A stretch of 64,000 nucleotides of DNA from Gracilaria gracilis (taxonomy: Eukaryota > Rhodophyta > Florideophyceae > Gracilariales > Gracilariaceae): positions 372,001 to 436,000 of the forward strand of contig JARGSG010000225.1 in the NCBI GenBank assembly GCA_030374805.1, written 5' to 3'. Each line of letters begins with the position of its first letter. Position 1 is the stretch's first letter. The notes below the pieces were generated by a model, which saw only the letters and a list, made by a program, of their open reading frames with translations, was not told where the DNA came from and did not search any database. The translations under genes and the position numbers were made by a program. Positions 47,960 to 59,000 of the stretch are shown here, piece by piece.

Positions 47960-48231
47960 GCTTTCTAAACTGAAACCGCAACCAGGGGAGTAAACCTGAT
48001 CAGCATAGGCAACATATGTGCCACCTAACGCGAGCACAAAAGTCCTGCTGACGATATTGTGATCTGGACGGCAATGAACATACCTTGATACAATTGTCCA
48101 GGACGTCGAAAAAGCGAGACTATGCTCGCTTAGTTAACACAAGTGGAGTTGTTGATTATATGCATAATGGGATAATTGTGGGTATGCAACTATATTAGAC
48201 ATTCTTAGCGCAGTATTGCAAACATAAAGGA
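47960..48231. other. Short intergenic, convergent 3' flanks
   Basis: AT-rich 3' flank region, nothing recognised. Confidence 0.5.
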
Positions 48232-49083
48232 CTATCTGGTCCCTGCCAATAACTTTTGAAAGAAATCTGCTTGCGCTGGTGTTTTCTCGTTTGCTTCTGC
48301 ACCATCAACTTGGGTGACATCGTTTCCTGGATTCTGCTTGGCCTTTTCGGCTACTTGTTGCATACGCGTGGTCCACGCCTCGAAGTTGCGCAAATACTCT
48401 TCTTTCTTCCGCTTTCCAAGCTCCTGGCGCTCGACCCTCGATTGCTCGGTTGGCATGTCTACTTTGGGCGGTTCAATTTCTGTTCCCCAGGATGAAGCCT
48501 CCAAAAGTGCTTCGTAGCTCTCACCGGCAGCATCAACCACAGCCCTAATCTTGCCTTCCGAATCCCATCTTGGGGGAATAATTACGTCTTTCGCGCTGAC
48601 AAGGCTGGCCTCGCCCCATACAGACAACATGGACTCGTCATCTTTGTGCTCGCGCCAGACGCGTAAAATATCTTGGAAGACCTTTTGACCGCGACCATCA
48701 CTTTCTTCCACGAGAATTACTCCAGCTGCATCTAGTTCCTTCAGAGCGGCAGTTCTCAGTGACACGCCTTGGGCCAGATCACATTGTATACCTATAACAA
48801 CAAAGTTGACAGCGTGAATATTTGACGTTGTTCGTACTTTCTTTGCAATCGTGTAGAGCTCCGACGCAGAAGAAACAATCGCAACATATCTCCAACCTGC
48901 TTGCCGATGGAGAGAACTCAGGATATGTAGATCACATACTATGGCGTTTTCCCTGGTTAGAAGTACCCCATCCATACCTTTGCAGAACGCTTTGCGAGCT
49001 TCATTGGTGCCAACTATAATCGTCTGGGGGTGCGCCGCGTACGGCCTGTATTCCGTCTTTAGGTTGGACAAGAACTGGAGCAT
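48232..49083 (-). CDS. Uncharacterised protein, weak dynein-light-intermediate-chain-like region
   Basis: 283 residues from the first ATG at 49083 (MLQFLSNLKTEYRPY); the frame runs upstream to a GTG at 49158, and an unseen 5' exon is possible. Features: an alpha/beta-looking core (TIIVGTNEARKAF, VAIVSSASELYTIAKKV, VNFVVIGIQCDL), then DVIIPPRWDSEGKIRAVV, which resembles the DxxIPxGWDxxxKI block of dynein light intermediate chains, a charged coiled coil (~215-250) and the end DFFQKLLAGTR. No P-loop is present. Red algae are generally reported to lack cytoplasmic dynein, so either the resemblance is superficial or this is a diverged relative with another job. Function left open. Confidence 0.6.
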   Translation of the reverse strand: MLQFLSNLKTEYRPYAAHPQTIIVGTNEARKAFCKGMDGVLLTRENAIVCDLHILSSLHRQAGWRYVAIVSSASELYTIAKKVRTTSNIHAVNFVVIGIQCDLAQGVSLRTAALKELDAAGVILVEESDGRGQKVFQDILRVWREHKDDESMLSVWGEASLVSAKDVIIPPRWDSEGKIRAVVDAAGESYEALLEASSWGTEIEPPKVDMPTEQSRVERQELGKRKKEEYLRNFEAWTTRMQQVAEKAKQNPGNDVTQVDGAEANEKTPAQADFFQKLLAGTR

Positions 49084-49496
49084 CGCTATATGTCTTGGCC
49101 GCACCGATGTCAAAGAATAGTTCTTGTGCTCCTTGTGGATGTATCTACACCCCGCCACAAACCGAAACAGGCCTACACCAAGCGATATCTTAACCCTTCG
49201 GCATTTTCATGAGCCCGAAGAGGAGGTCCTCCATCCTGTACGCCGAGGTGTATCATACCCAACCATGGAAATGAATTCAAAAGCATTGGTGTAAGTAGGG
49301 ATGCGGTTTACAGTAATGAAGCCCCAGTCCGACGGCGGTGGCGTAGTGAGCCGTAGGCTGCTCAAACCTCTTGAAAAGCTTAGAACGCTCAAGGGGTCTC
49401 ATCGACCGTCTTTCTTGACTGTCCTTCTTTGCTTGCTTTGGGCAAGAACTAGAACGAATTTGTATTCTTTCGTGCTCTGGATTTTTGGTAACCATC
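49084..49496. promoter_or_regulatory. Divergent intergenic region
   Basis: 413 bp between the orphan (minus) and Nog1 (plus); likely carries both promoters, no motif identified. Confidence 0.4.
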
Positions 49497-51497
49497 ATGG
49501 TCCTGGTAAACTTCAAGACGATAACCATCGTACCAGCAGCGGATGCCCTGGTGGACAATGTATTATCCAAGACACAACGGAAGACCCCCACCGTAGTGCA
49601 CAAAGGATATGCTATCGGCCGCATTCGCGATTTCTACATGCGGAAAGTGAAATTCTCGCAACAGACGTTTCATGACAAGCTTTCACATATTCTCAACGAT
49701 TTTCCCAAGTTCGATGAATTGCATCCTTTCTACGCTGATTTGCTGAACGTATTGTACGACCGTGATCATTATAAGCTCGCTCTTGGACAACTTGCTTCTG
49801 CGCGATCCCTCATTGATGGGATAGCAAGAGATTATGTGCGACTGTTGAAATATGCAGATTCGCTATATCGTTGCAAATGTCTCAAACGTGCTGCTTTGGG
49901 GCGAATGTGCACTCTCGTATCGCGCCACAAAAAGAATCTTGCGTACTTAGAACAGGTGCGACAGCATCTTGCTCGTCTACCCTCTATAGACCCGGCTACT
50001 AGAACGTTGCTGATTGCCGGATTCCCGAATGTTGGCAAGAGTTCTTTCATCAACAAAATCACTCGTGCAGACGTCGATGTGCAGCCGTATGCGTTCACAA
50101 CCAAATCTCTCTTTGTTGGGCATTGCGACTACAAGTACCTTCGATGGCAGGTGATTGACACCCCAGGAATATTGGACCATGAGCTTGAAGCCCGAAATAC
50201 CATTGAGATGCAAAGTATTACCGCCCTAGCTCATTTACGAGCTTGTGTCTTGTTCTTCGTTGACCCGAGTGAGCAATGTGGATACTCCCTGGAAAAGCAA
50301 CATTCACTGTTTAAGAGCATCATGCCGTTGTTCGCAAACAAGCCAATTATTGTGGTGGCGAGCAAGACAGATCTTGGATGGGAATCGAACCTCGATGATT
50401 CAAGCAGGGGATTGTTGGAATCATTTAAAACTGATTCTGGAGGCAGAGCGATAATGCTGAAGATGTCCACACATGAAGAGGTGGGGGTAACTGAAGTGAA
50501 GAACACCGCATGTGAGAAACTTTTGGAAGCCAGAGTTGAATCTAAGGTGCGAGGTAAGAAAGTTCAGAAAGTTCTCAACCGCTTGCATCTCGCCACTCCA
50601 AAGGCTACTACTGAAGAGAGGAAGCCTAACATTCCTGCTTCTGTGCTGGCAAAGAGAGCCGCTCAGAGCCAAGTGAGAGAGAACATGGGAATGGGAGACA
50701 CAGACGTTGACATGGGCACAGAAGGAAGTGGTCCGGGCGGGAGGAAACTTGAAAGAGATATTCAAGAAGAGAATGGTGGAGCCGGTGTTTATTCTATGGA
50801 CTGGCGTAAGCTTTACCAACTTCGGAGCAAAGAATGGGCATACGACATCATGCCGGAAATAGTCGATGGGAAGAATATTGCAGACTTTGTTGATCCGGAT
50901 ATTGGAGCAAAGCTTCGTCAACTCGAACTAGAAGAAGAGGCCCGGGAAGCGGTGCGAGATGTGACCAATGACGCCGAAGTTGGTGGCTACCGTTTCGTTA
51001 CGGACGAGGAGAAGCACGTAGTGCAGGAAATCAAGGATCGCAAATCTTTGATCAAACAAGAATCTGTTCGAGAAAAGAATGCACATAAGCACCGTAGTGC
51101 GTTGCAAAGAAACAAAGTCGTGACTCGCCGTTCACGCCTAGAAGAACATCTTCAGAGTCTCGGGCTTGAAAAAGAAGAAGCGTCAGAGTTGGTAGGCCGT
51201 GCTGCCAGTCGCAGAGGAGTGAAAAGAACCAGATCAGAGAGCCTTGCCGTGTCGACAGTTCGGGAAGAAAGCAGAGCTCGCTCAGTTTCCAGGTCACGGT
51301 CGGTAAGTATTGCAGCGAATGATGGATTCTCGAACGTTCACCAAAAGGCGAAGGCCATGGAACTCGCGAGGAAGAAGCTTAAGACTGGTGTAGCGAAATA
51401 TGCACGTAAGGGAGATGCAGATCGAAGCATTCCTTCAAAGCTTCCGAAACATTTGTTCAGCGGAAAGCGGGGTATCGGCAAGACCGACCGAAGATAG
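49497..51497 (+). CDS. NOG1: Nucleolar GTP-binding protein 1 (Nog1/GTPBP4)
   Basis: 666 residues from ATG 49497 (MVLVNFKTITIVP), which matches the family's conserved beginning; a TTG four codons earlier is rejected. The N-terminal helical bundle (~1-165) includes RIRDFYMRKVKFSQQ. OBG-type GTPase: G1 GFPNVGKSSFINK, switch residues FTTKSLFVGH, G3 DTPGILD, G4 SKTD in place of NKxD. NOGCT region: REEEK-like, MDWRKLYQLRSKEWAYDIMPEIVDGKNIADF is spread over ~435-470. Basic tail with RSRSVS repeats and a final KHLFSGKRGIGKTDRR, typical of Nog1. Nog1 joins pre-60S ribosomes in the nucleolus and is released by Drg1 in the cytosol, upstream of the Jjj1 step. Confidence 0.95.
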   Translation: MVLVNFKTITIVPAADALVDNVLSKTQRKTPTVVHKGYAIGRIRDFYMRKVKFSQQTFHDKLSHILNDFPKFDELHPFYADLLNVLYDRDHYKLALGQLASARSLIDGIARDYVRLLKYADSLYRCKCLKRAALGRMCTLVSRHKKNLAYLEQVRQHLARLPSIDPATRTLLIAGFPNVGKSSFINKITRADVDVQPYAFTTKSLFVGHCDYKYLRWQVIDTPGILDHELEARNTIEMQSITALAHLRACVLFFVDPSEQCGYSLEKQHSLFKSIMPLFANKPIIVVASKTDLGWESNLDDSSRGLLESFKTDSGGRAIMLKMSTHEEVGVTEVKNTACEKLLEARVESKVRGKKVQKVLNRLHLATPKATTEERKPNIPASVLAKRAAQSQVRENMGMGDTDVDMGTEGSGPGGRKLERDIQEENGGAGVYSMDWRKLYQLRSKEWAYDIMPEIVDGKNIADFVDPDIGAKLRQLELEEEAREAVRDVTNDAEVGGYRFVTDEEKHVVQEIKDRKSLIKQESVREKNAHKHRSALQRNKVVTRRSRLEEHLQSLGLEKEEASELVGRAASRRGVKRTRSESLAVSTVREESRARSVSRSRSVSIAANDGFSNVHQKAKAMELARKKLKTGVAKYARKGDADRSIPSKLPKHLFSGKRGIGKTDRR

Positions 51498-51828
51498 CCC
51501 AATTTTATAGTTTGCACAGCCCCTTGCCGAAGAGAAAGAGATATCTAACCTTGAACCAGCTTCGTAGTTTGTAAATGCCATCCCAAATGTGATTTCAATT
51601 GATGTATTCCGACGCTACTTCGAGATAAGGAGTTCCGGACCACGCTAAGGAAGAAGTGTTCAGACAACACACTCAAGCTACTCCAAATTACGAATCTAGA
51701 GTGCAACAAGGTTTCGCACAGCAAGCCGATACATAGGCGAAGAAATTTACAATCGCGAATCCTTTGTCCTAGCAAAACTTTCCAACCGCTTACTATCGAA
51801 GCAACCCGACGGTTCGTTGAAGTGCATT
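51498..51828. other. Intergenic, convergent 3' flanks
   Basis: Nothing recognised in 331 bp between Nog1 and the tail-anchored orphan. Confidence 0.5.
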
Positions 51829-54774
51829 TCACATCAGAACTTTCGTGAATCTAGCATGCGCCATCCAGTTCTCTAATCCTACCAACAACATCCACCCTAC
51901 AATCATCACGATGAGTAGACCTTCCAAGAAATTCCACAATCTTCCGCAGAGAGAATCAGATCTCCGCCTAGCTTCAACTTCCTCCCTCAGCATGCGACAG
52001 AGTTCGGTGTTTTCTCTAAGGGCCGCAAGGATATGACTCTCCGCTAAATGATTGTTGCATTGAACAATTATTGTTGGTTCTTTGCGTTCATTCTCATCCG
52101 ACGCATGTGGTGTAGGATCTTGGTTCACATCCTGCGATTTCCGATTTGCAACAGGAGGAGAAACTACGTCAGATTGTATTCTACTCTCCCTGTGCTCCTC
52201 ACTTGTTTTCGTACAAACCGAGCCAAGGGGTGAACCTGAAAACGGGTCAAACGACGCAAGTGCTTTGATTGGTTTCCGAACGACATCGAAGTCTTCCGGA
52301 GTCAGCTCGCCGTTATGGCTGGTAGGGTCATCTTTCGTCGCCATCACTGAAGCAACGGAACCCTTCTCTGCTTCTTCTGAAACACACTGTTTGGATGCTG
52401 TTTCAGTGGATTCTTGAAGAGGGGCGCAGGTGTGCGGATCGACAATTTCTTCGCAACATGCACTCATGGTTCTATGAGGAGCCCTTCGAATGTCATTGCC
52501 AAAGGTCTCGTTACTAGTCTTTGAAGGGGCGTGTGACACAACGGTGTCTGTCGTGTGGTTCGAGTCTTCCATACCTTCACCAACTTCTTGTGCCTCCAAC
52601 TCCAGAGCAGGGTCCTGGTCAATCGCATTCGGTTTGTCCTCCGTAGGACATTCTAACGTGTCTATCTGTATAGAATCTGGGAAACAATAGGCAGGCGTGG
52701 GGTCTTGTACGAAAGTTTCCTCTTGCTGCTCCTCGTGAGATGCGTCTTCGATGATGCTCTCAAGGTTCAAACAACATTGGACGGGAGGTGTATAGTCATC
52801 CTCAGTGATCACATGGGAAGAAACTTCGGGTGAAAATGAGCCGTTTTCTATAAATGAGTCCAACATGCGACTATATGTTTCCCTTGTTCGCATCGAAAGC
52901 TCAGACGAGTCGCTCAGGTTCCCACAACTATAAAGAAGCTCAGCCTGTTCGCCCTCCCCAAGAGAATCGAATCCAAGATCACTTCGGCAGTTTTCTGATC
53001 TTCCCGGAGATGCTACACTTCCAAACAACGGGAACTCCACATCGAAGGAAAGCTCTTGACTCGCTCTTTCAACTCTATCAGGAAGAAGAGCTGAAGGTGA
53101 CATCCCTTTCACGTCGTTGCATGCATCGATTTCAGAGACGGCATCCTCTTCAGTTTTGAGCTCCTGTACAGGATCAATATCACCGTTTTCCAGTTTTCCC
53201 CAATCACGCTGTGACTCAATGGACTGTGCGCCAACTTCGGGTTCGACTACCATTGCTTCTACAAGCGCCGCGCCGTCTTCCCCCTCAAAATCGGTTACCT
53301 CACCCGGCTCTTCAATGTGCTGACCGAACTCTTCAATCTGCGACAATTTGAAGGCAGGCGTGGTACGCTCCCCATCGCTTTCGTATCGGCTGCTTTCATC
53401 GGACATGTTCCCGTCGTCCTCTGACTCGCAGAACAAAAGCTTTCGACTCGCCTCATCATCGTCCGGGGCGATGCGCAGAAGAGGAGGAGGACCATCACCA
53501 ATTTCGGGGCTTTGAAAGTTGCTTTCCGGCGACAATGCTGCTTCCTCCTCCGAATCTTCAACGTCCTCCACTACGTTGGCCTCCGAACTTTCCCATTCAT
53601 CACTACCGACATCCGTCAGAACCTTGGCGCAATCTCCAAGGATCTCAGCCGTTGGTGCGTCGACGTCTTGATTACTGTCAGCAATAGGGACGGAATTCTC
53701 GCCATATGAAGAAACCCGCCCAGTATTAGTATATGGAAGTGATGGTGTTGATGAAGTAGGAGCAGCTTGAAAGGAAAGCTCAAGGGTTTGATTCAGTGAA
53801 ACAGTATTTGCCTGTTGCCCTTGAACAGCTTTCTGAATGTCCGGGGACAATTTTGCGACGCTGTGGCGCGGTGTAAACCACTTGAGAGTGCCAGGAATTG
53901 TCGGGAAAGGGTTGGTGGGCAACCGCCTCGGCGAAGCCGCAGGAAAGTTACACCGAGGAGTATAGAAGTTAATAGGAGTCTGTGAGGTGGAATGCTCACG
54001 TTCGGAATTGCCGTGAAGCCCGCGAGCTCCACCTCGTCGTTCAGTAAATTTCATCGCAGACTGGTGTTTGTCTGTTTGTTGAACTGGAGTCGAGGGCTGC
54101 TCTTCACAGCTTTCTCGGTCGGTCTGGTAACCGGAACGTTCTTCTTGAATGTTTTGGTGACTTTGTTCTGAATTCGACGAGTTACTGACAGAGATGGAAT
54201 GGGAACCATTTTCGGAAGCGTCTGGTGCTGCGTGAAGAGCTGCGTCAATGTTATGCCTCGAATTCACTCGGGAAGTGTCAACGAAGCGATGGACAGCGGT
54301 GTTTATATCGTCGGCAAAGCATTCTATTTGCTGTTCGTCGCCATTCGGTGCAGAACAAAAAGTAGCGGAACGCTCTTCGATTGGATAGCAAAATAAGGAA
54401 AATGCAAAAGCCTCCACAAACGTGTCAAAGTGAATTCGTTGGTCAGAGTGATTTTTTGAAGGTGAGCGAAGTGGGGACGTGAGGTCGGGGCTAATGCATA
54501 TCTGAAGGCCAAGCTTGTAGTTATGTGAAGTCAGCGGCGGGATGATGCTTGCTTGCCGAAGATTATCAATCAAGAAGCTGAGTGAGACGGTTGGTATTCC
54601 ACATTCTTCCGAAAAGCGGGCGTGTTCAATGAAGACTGGCTGAAGATGAGTTCGGGCGGCTGCGAGAGCTTGTCGAATGACGGTGGCTTTGAACTTCGCA
54701 TAGAATGCATCGTGCTGCTGCCAAGCGTCAAGCGAGGAGGGCTGTTCACGGGATGGCTTGTGTGTGCGAGACAT
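51829..54774 (-). CDS. Large acidic orphan with C-terminal membrane anchor
   Basis: 981 residues from ATG 54774. Residues ~10-150 look folded (DAFYAKFKATVIRQALAAAR, TVSLSFLIDNLRQASI, RIHFDTFVEAFAFSLFCY) but match no family I know. Residues ~150-900 are Ser/Glu/Asp-rich and disordered. Near the C-terminus comes a short coiled coil (LAALRENTELCRMLREEVEARRR is its core, split here: ILAALRENTEL then CRMLREEVEARRRSD) followed by a single hydrophobic span LLIVMIVGWMLLVGLENW and ~10 residues, the layout of a tail-anchored protein of the ER, nuclear envelope or outer mitochondrial membrane. No signal peptide. Function unknown. Confidence 0.7.
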   Translation of the reverse strand: MSRTHKPSREQPSSLDAWQQHDAFYAKFKATVIRQALAAARTHLQPVFIEHARFSEECGIPTVSLSFLIDNLRQASIIPPLTSHNYKLGLQICISPDLTSPLRSPSKNHSDQRIHFDTFVEAFAFSLFCYPIEERSATFCSAPNGDEQQIECFADDINTAVHRFVDTSRVNSRHNIDAALHAAPDASENGSHSISVSNSSNSEQSHQNIQEERSGYQTDRESCEEQPSTPVQQTDKHQSAMKFTERRGGARGLHGNSEREHSTSQTPINFYTPRCNFPAASPRRLPTNPFPTIPGTLKWFTPRHSVAKLSPDIQKAVQGQQANTVSLNQTLELSFQAAPTSSTPSLPYTNTGRVSSYGENSVPIADSNQDVDAPTAEILGDCAKVLTDVGSDEWESSEANVVEDVEDSEEEAALSPESNFQSPEIGDGPPPLLRIAPDDDEASRKLLFCESEDDGNMSDESSRYESDGERTTPAFKLSQIEEFGQHIEEPGEVTDFEGEDGAALVEAMVVEPEVGAQSIESQRDWGKLENGDIDPVQELKTEEDAVSEIDACNDVKGMSPSALLPDRVERASQELSFDVEFPLFGSVASPGRSENCRSDLGFDSLGEGEQAELLYSCGNLSDSSELSMRTRETYSRMLDSFIENGSFSPEVSSHVITEDDYTPPVQCCLNLESIIEDASHEEQQEETFVQDPTPAYCFPDSIQIDTLECPTEDKPNAIDQDPALELEAQEVGEGMEDSNHTTDTVVSHAPSKTSNETFGNDIRRAPHRTMSACCEEIVDPHTCAPLQESTETASKQCVSEEAEKGSVASVMATKDDPTSHNGELTPEDFDVVRKPIKALASFDPFSGSPLGSVCTKTSEEHRESRIQSDVVSPPVANRKSQDVNQDPTPHASDENERKEPTIIVQCNNHLAESHILAALRENTELCRMLREEVEARRRSDSLCGRLWNFLEGLLIVMIVGWMLLVGLENWMAHARFTKVLM

Positions 54775-55243
54775 TGCTGTATGGGACGCAGTTTGTTCTA
54801 GGAATGGAACTTAGCGATGCTAGCGGAGGCGTAAGCATCAACGATGGTACCCGAAGAGACAACGCGATGTGTGAACGGGTCGTGCAGTCGGTTGATTACG
54901 AGTCGTAGCGTGTTTCGTATGGATGCGCGCGGTCCTACTTTCGCTGCGCTCATCAACCTTCGAATGATCCACACGAGTTCGCGAACCGAACAGTTCGTGA
55001 AGAGAGTTTTGCGCTTCGTTTGTTTTTGAATTTAAATTTTTGATAAGGGTACCCGACTATGACTACAGCCTCTTGTTTTTTGAAACGAACGTCATAAACA
55101 AGAATGATTACACCTCACCTTTGAAACGGAAGAGTAAGCACCCCCAGCACCGTGGACACTTGTATACCTCGTCTTAAAGAACAAGCTACGGTTTGATCCC
55201 ATGCCCGTGCGGAAGTGTTCTTCCTCACACGAAGTAATCCACC
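54775..55243. promoter_or_regulatory. Divergent intergenic region
   Basis: 469 bp between the tail-anchored orphan (minus) and uS8m (plus). No motif singled out. Confidence 0.4.
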
Positions 55244-55672
55244 ATGCGCAGCAGGGGTGTGTTACTCGCTGATCCCATAAGCGACCTCTTTGCCCGAATT
55301 CGGAACGGTCAGAACGCCAAGCGTGCTACCATTCATCATCCGTATTCGCGCTTCGCCCGAGATGTAGTCAACGCGCTTATTAGACAAGGCTACGTCTCAG
55401 CTGTTAGTATCATTCCGCCTAAGAGTCCAAAAGAACCGCAGTTCAATCAAATGCAAATTACGCTCAAGTATGACAACTATGGACAACCGGCTATCAAGAG
55501 AATAAGACGAGTTTCGAAGCCGTCAAAAAGGGTCCACCGATCTATCGCTCAACTGCCTTTGGCGTCGAATGGACTCGGGTCATGGGTTCTATCTACCCCG
55601 AAGGGAGTTCTTCATTGTGCAGAAGCCCGTGAAATGAACGTCGGCGGTGAGATCCTTGGCGAGGTGTTCTGA
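55244..55672 (+). CDS. Mitochondrial ribosomal protein uS8m (bacterial-type S8)
   Basis: 142 residues from ATG 55244. The N-terminus is the bacterial S8 pattern DPISDLFARIRNGQNAKRATIHHPYSR in near-canonical form (DxIxDxLxRIRN). The central part includes ALIRQGYVSAVSI and RRVSKPSKRVHRS. The C-terminal S8 signature is visible as LGSWVLSTPKGVL (consensus GxxIxSTSxGVM) and the end EILGEVF matches GGEVLCxVW-like family ends. S8 binds the central domain of small-subunit rRNA. With no long presequence, import may use the basic N-terminus; a plastid location is less likely because red algal plastids encode their own S8. Confidence 0.85.
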   Translation: MRSRGVLLADPISDLFARIRNGQNAKRATIHHPYSRFARDVVNALIRQGYVSAVSIIPPKSPKEPQFNQMQITLKYDNYGQPAIKRIRRVSKPSKRVHRSIAQLPLASNGLGSWVLSTPKGVLHCAEAREMNVGGEILGEVF

Positions 55673-56021
55673 CCTCAATCACGTCGTTCCGTTGACAAAA
55701 TCACAGTGCGACATCTCGAACAGACGTAATAAACGCAGTTCGCGCATGAGCCCAACATATCCCGTACTTTGAGAATTGTATTGGCCACCACTGGCTGCTC
55801 TTTGAACCATCCAAGCCAAAATCTTTGTACTAAGTCGCAGAATATGGTACTGTCAGTCTTCCTTGGCAATTCCTCGCTGCTTCTATGCAAGACATTTTAT
55901 GTCTAAAATGAGACAACAACAGGTCCCTGTTGGAAACAAACATGTGTTCTGGGAAACATATGTGTATCTTTCAGTCTCGAATGTGAGCATTTACGATGGT
56001 AAGTATAAGCTATGGATTGCG
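55673..56021. other. Short intergenic, convergent 3' flanks
   Basis: Nothing recognised. Confidence 0.5.
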
Positions 56022-59000
56022 CTATTGGTTTGTCTCTGGCAGAGTCATTGCGTTCGCGTCTAGAATTGTTCCTCTGCCGTAAACATCTCGTTCCACGAAC
56101 AGTTCGTTTGGTACCGTTGATGCTAAAGGAACCAGTCCGCCAGACATTGCGCGAACTGCTATCATCCATGATGCAGCTAAGGCTACCACCAACAACATTA
56201 GTCCACCGAGTACCAGCCCAACAATAATACTTGCTTGGAAGCCCAGAATTCTTCCATTGTTAACGTTAATGAGAATGTTCTGTTCAGTCCTTGCGACCAC
56301 GGTTGTGCTTACAAGTCCTACTTCTTTGCGACAAGCTTCAACCCATCCTTCGGTGACGTTGTAATCGACTGTTTTGCTGTTCTCGTAGACATACGAGAAG
56401 AATTCTGACCCTTTTTCAAAGACAGACTCGTTAAATGGCTTCATTTTGGAAACGGCGTATAGTCCAGGCATGTCATCAGTTGAGTTTGCAAGATGTTGAA
56501 CTTTTCGCAAGACTGGAAGTCTCCAACAGAAGCAGAAGTCTTGGTCAGGGATTATTGCTGGCACAAACGCTCCAGTTTCATTTCTTCTGTAGACCTGAGT
56601 CCAGTACAAGTTATCAGCCAGGTTAGAACGAGTGGGGGGATCCTGAAAACCAAGAAGAACGAAATTTTCTGTTGTGTGAAACACGAATACAAACCGCTCG
56701 CTACCCTGGGCTGAAAACACATTTCGTAGACACTCCTCAGTCGCATAGAACATTTCGTTCCCTGAACGCCCCACAACGATCTTGCGCTGTTGTCCATTGA
56801 GAACCTGGGCGGGAAGATGGGCAGCATTAGAAGCGACTACGATTGTGACTTGTCCGAATTCTCCTCCTGAACCTATATGTATCTGCGATACATAACCATC
56901 CAGCTTTCCAGATGATGCAGCTTCAGCATATTGAACTCCAGTTATGCTGTTCACATCGGCCATCATATTGGCTGGCTCTCCGACAGTGCTCAAAAGCCTT
57001 CGACGGGTGTTTCCTCCTTGGAACAAATTCAGAGCTAAGCGATTGAGTTCTGCGAGGAATGATGCAAACTCATTGCCCATCAAATTGATGGTTCTTAACG
57101 GAGTGTTCTTAATACAGCATTCAACAGTTTGAATAATGTTATACATTGTCATTTCATCCAACGTTGACTGCCTAGCAAGATCGAGAGCAAAAGCCAAGCA
57201 GTCGCGCCCATGATAAGAATTTGGGAAAGAACTGCAGTAAATCTTACGAGAACCACTAGAAAGGTCGAATGCATATTCCATTCTTGCTGCCAACAACTCC
57301 TCTGGGGAAATTGCTTGGCGTTCAACCAGGGCGCGGGTCGACGACAGATTTCCTGCAACAAATTCCGAATCAAGAAGTTTCAAGGCCAGATCGTGAGCGA
57401 GTTGCGTCCATGTGTGGTCATCTCCATAGTTGAACAAGACATTCAAGTACGACTGGTAATCCCGGGCTGTACTAGATTCATGTACAGTTACATTTGTCGA
57501 GAGCGTAGTCTCATCAAGCAGCGCCTTTCCTTGCATGTCGAACAACAGCACACTCAGCTCATAACTTCCAGCTCTACCAACCTGGAAGTAGACTACGTTG
57601 TAGCCGGTGCATCCTCCGAGACAGAACTTGTTTCCTTTTTCGTCGATCATGATGAAATAGTATGAAAAGGTTGATTTCGTTGAAGGAATGCCCGCTGTCG
57701 CCGTGAAGACGGTCTCCGTAGTTCCATTTGTCAGAGATGGCACTGGAAAACCAACAGTTGGGGCATCTGCTGTTCGAATAGAAAGAACCACAGAAGTTGC
57801 TTCTACTTCCCTTGTAGACGCGCTAAACACAATCCTAAATCTGTACGTCGTTGACGGTTTCAATTTTCCAGCTTCTATACCAAGGGGTTTCGTATTTCCA
57901 GATACCGAAAAGATATTAGACTCTTCTGAATAGAACAAGGGATTGTTGATGATACTTGAAGAAAAGAAATCTGGAACCAAAGGTTCCAAGAGTTCGTATG
58001 TCCATGTTATATTTGATCCCGCCCCGACATCGATGATGGCTTTCTCATAATGTGGGACATGGTTCCAATCCAGTACACTGTCATCCACGTTAGTCAATCG
58101 AAGGGAATAGTCTTCCAAATGTGGTCGCGAACCACCATTTTGCACAATGACTGTCAAAGTTTGTGTACTCGACACTCGATCCATTCCTTTCCTTACAATT
58201 AACCTGTATTGTATAAAGCTAACATCTCCAAGAGCTTCCACTACGTGGATAGGAACTGTGAACGAAGAAGCGAACGCGTCTGGTACAAGAACATCAGCAC
58301 AAGGATTTGATTCTTCCGCAGTGAAATTGTTCTTCGCCGATTGCCGACAGAGCCATTCATAGGAAAGACCAGAATTGCGAGAACCAGATAGCACATCAGG
58401 ATCATATGAGTTATTTCCGTACAAATTCAATATTGTATGACTGTTCACAGTAACAGATTCTTCCCCTTCTCGAATGACCGCAACAAGGGGGGAGTGATCA
58501 ATAAGAACATACGACTGAGCTTGTCCTAAAATCACATTCCGTTCCCGCATCCACACCTTAAACGTTACAGAATGATTCCCGGTTGTCAAGCTTTCTCGAG
58601 GAACAACATATTCCCAGCCTAACCGGGCTGGAGTGTCAGTCAGTTCACCGACTGCTGGAGCGCCAGTTGTATTGAGGGCTGAGTATCGCTGAACTTGACC
58701 AAATGCCTCCCACTCGAAAATCATGCTAGAATTCCCGACATAACATTCTCCCGGAGGGGTGACTACCGCCGAAAGTCGAAGAGGTGTGTCGGGACTCGCA
58801 ATGTAACGATCCGGAGGCTTCAAGATAAACGCTCCGATTGAAACGATATGCTCACGTAGCAAAAAGATTTCATGCTCCAGGACTGTTCCAATCATTGAAA
58901 CCGTTATCTTCAAAGCATATAACCCTGCCTCGAACCATTCTGGTTGGAGCTCAAGCGTCTGCGCCGAAGGATCCGTAGACGAGAAGTTGGTAGTCTTTAG

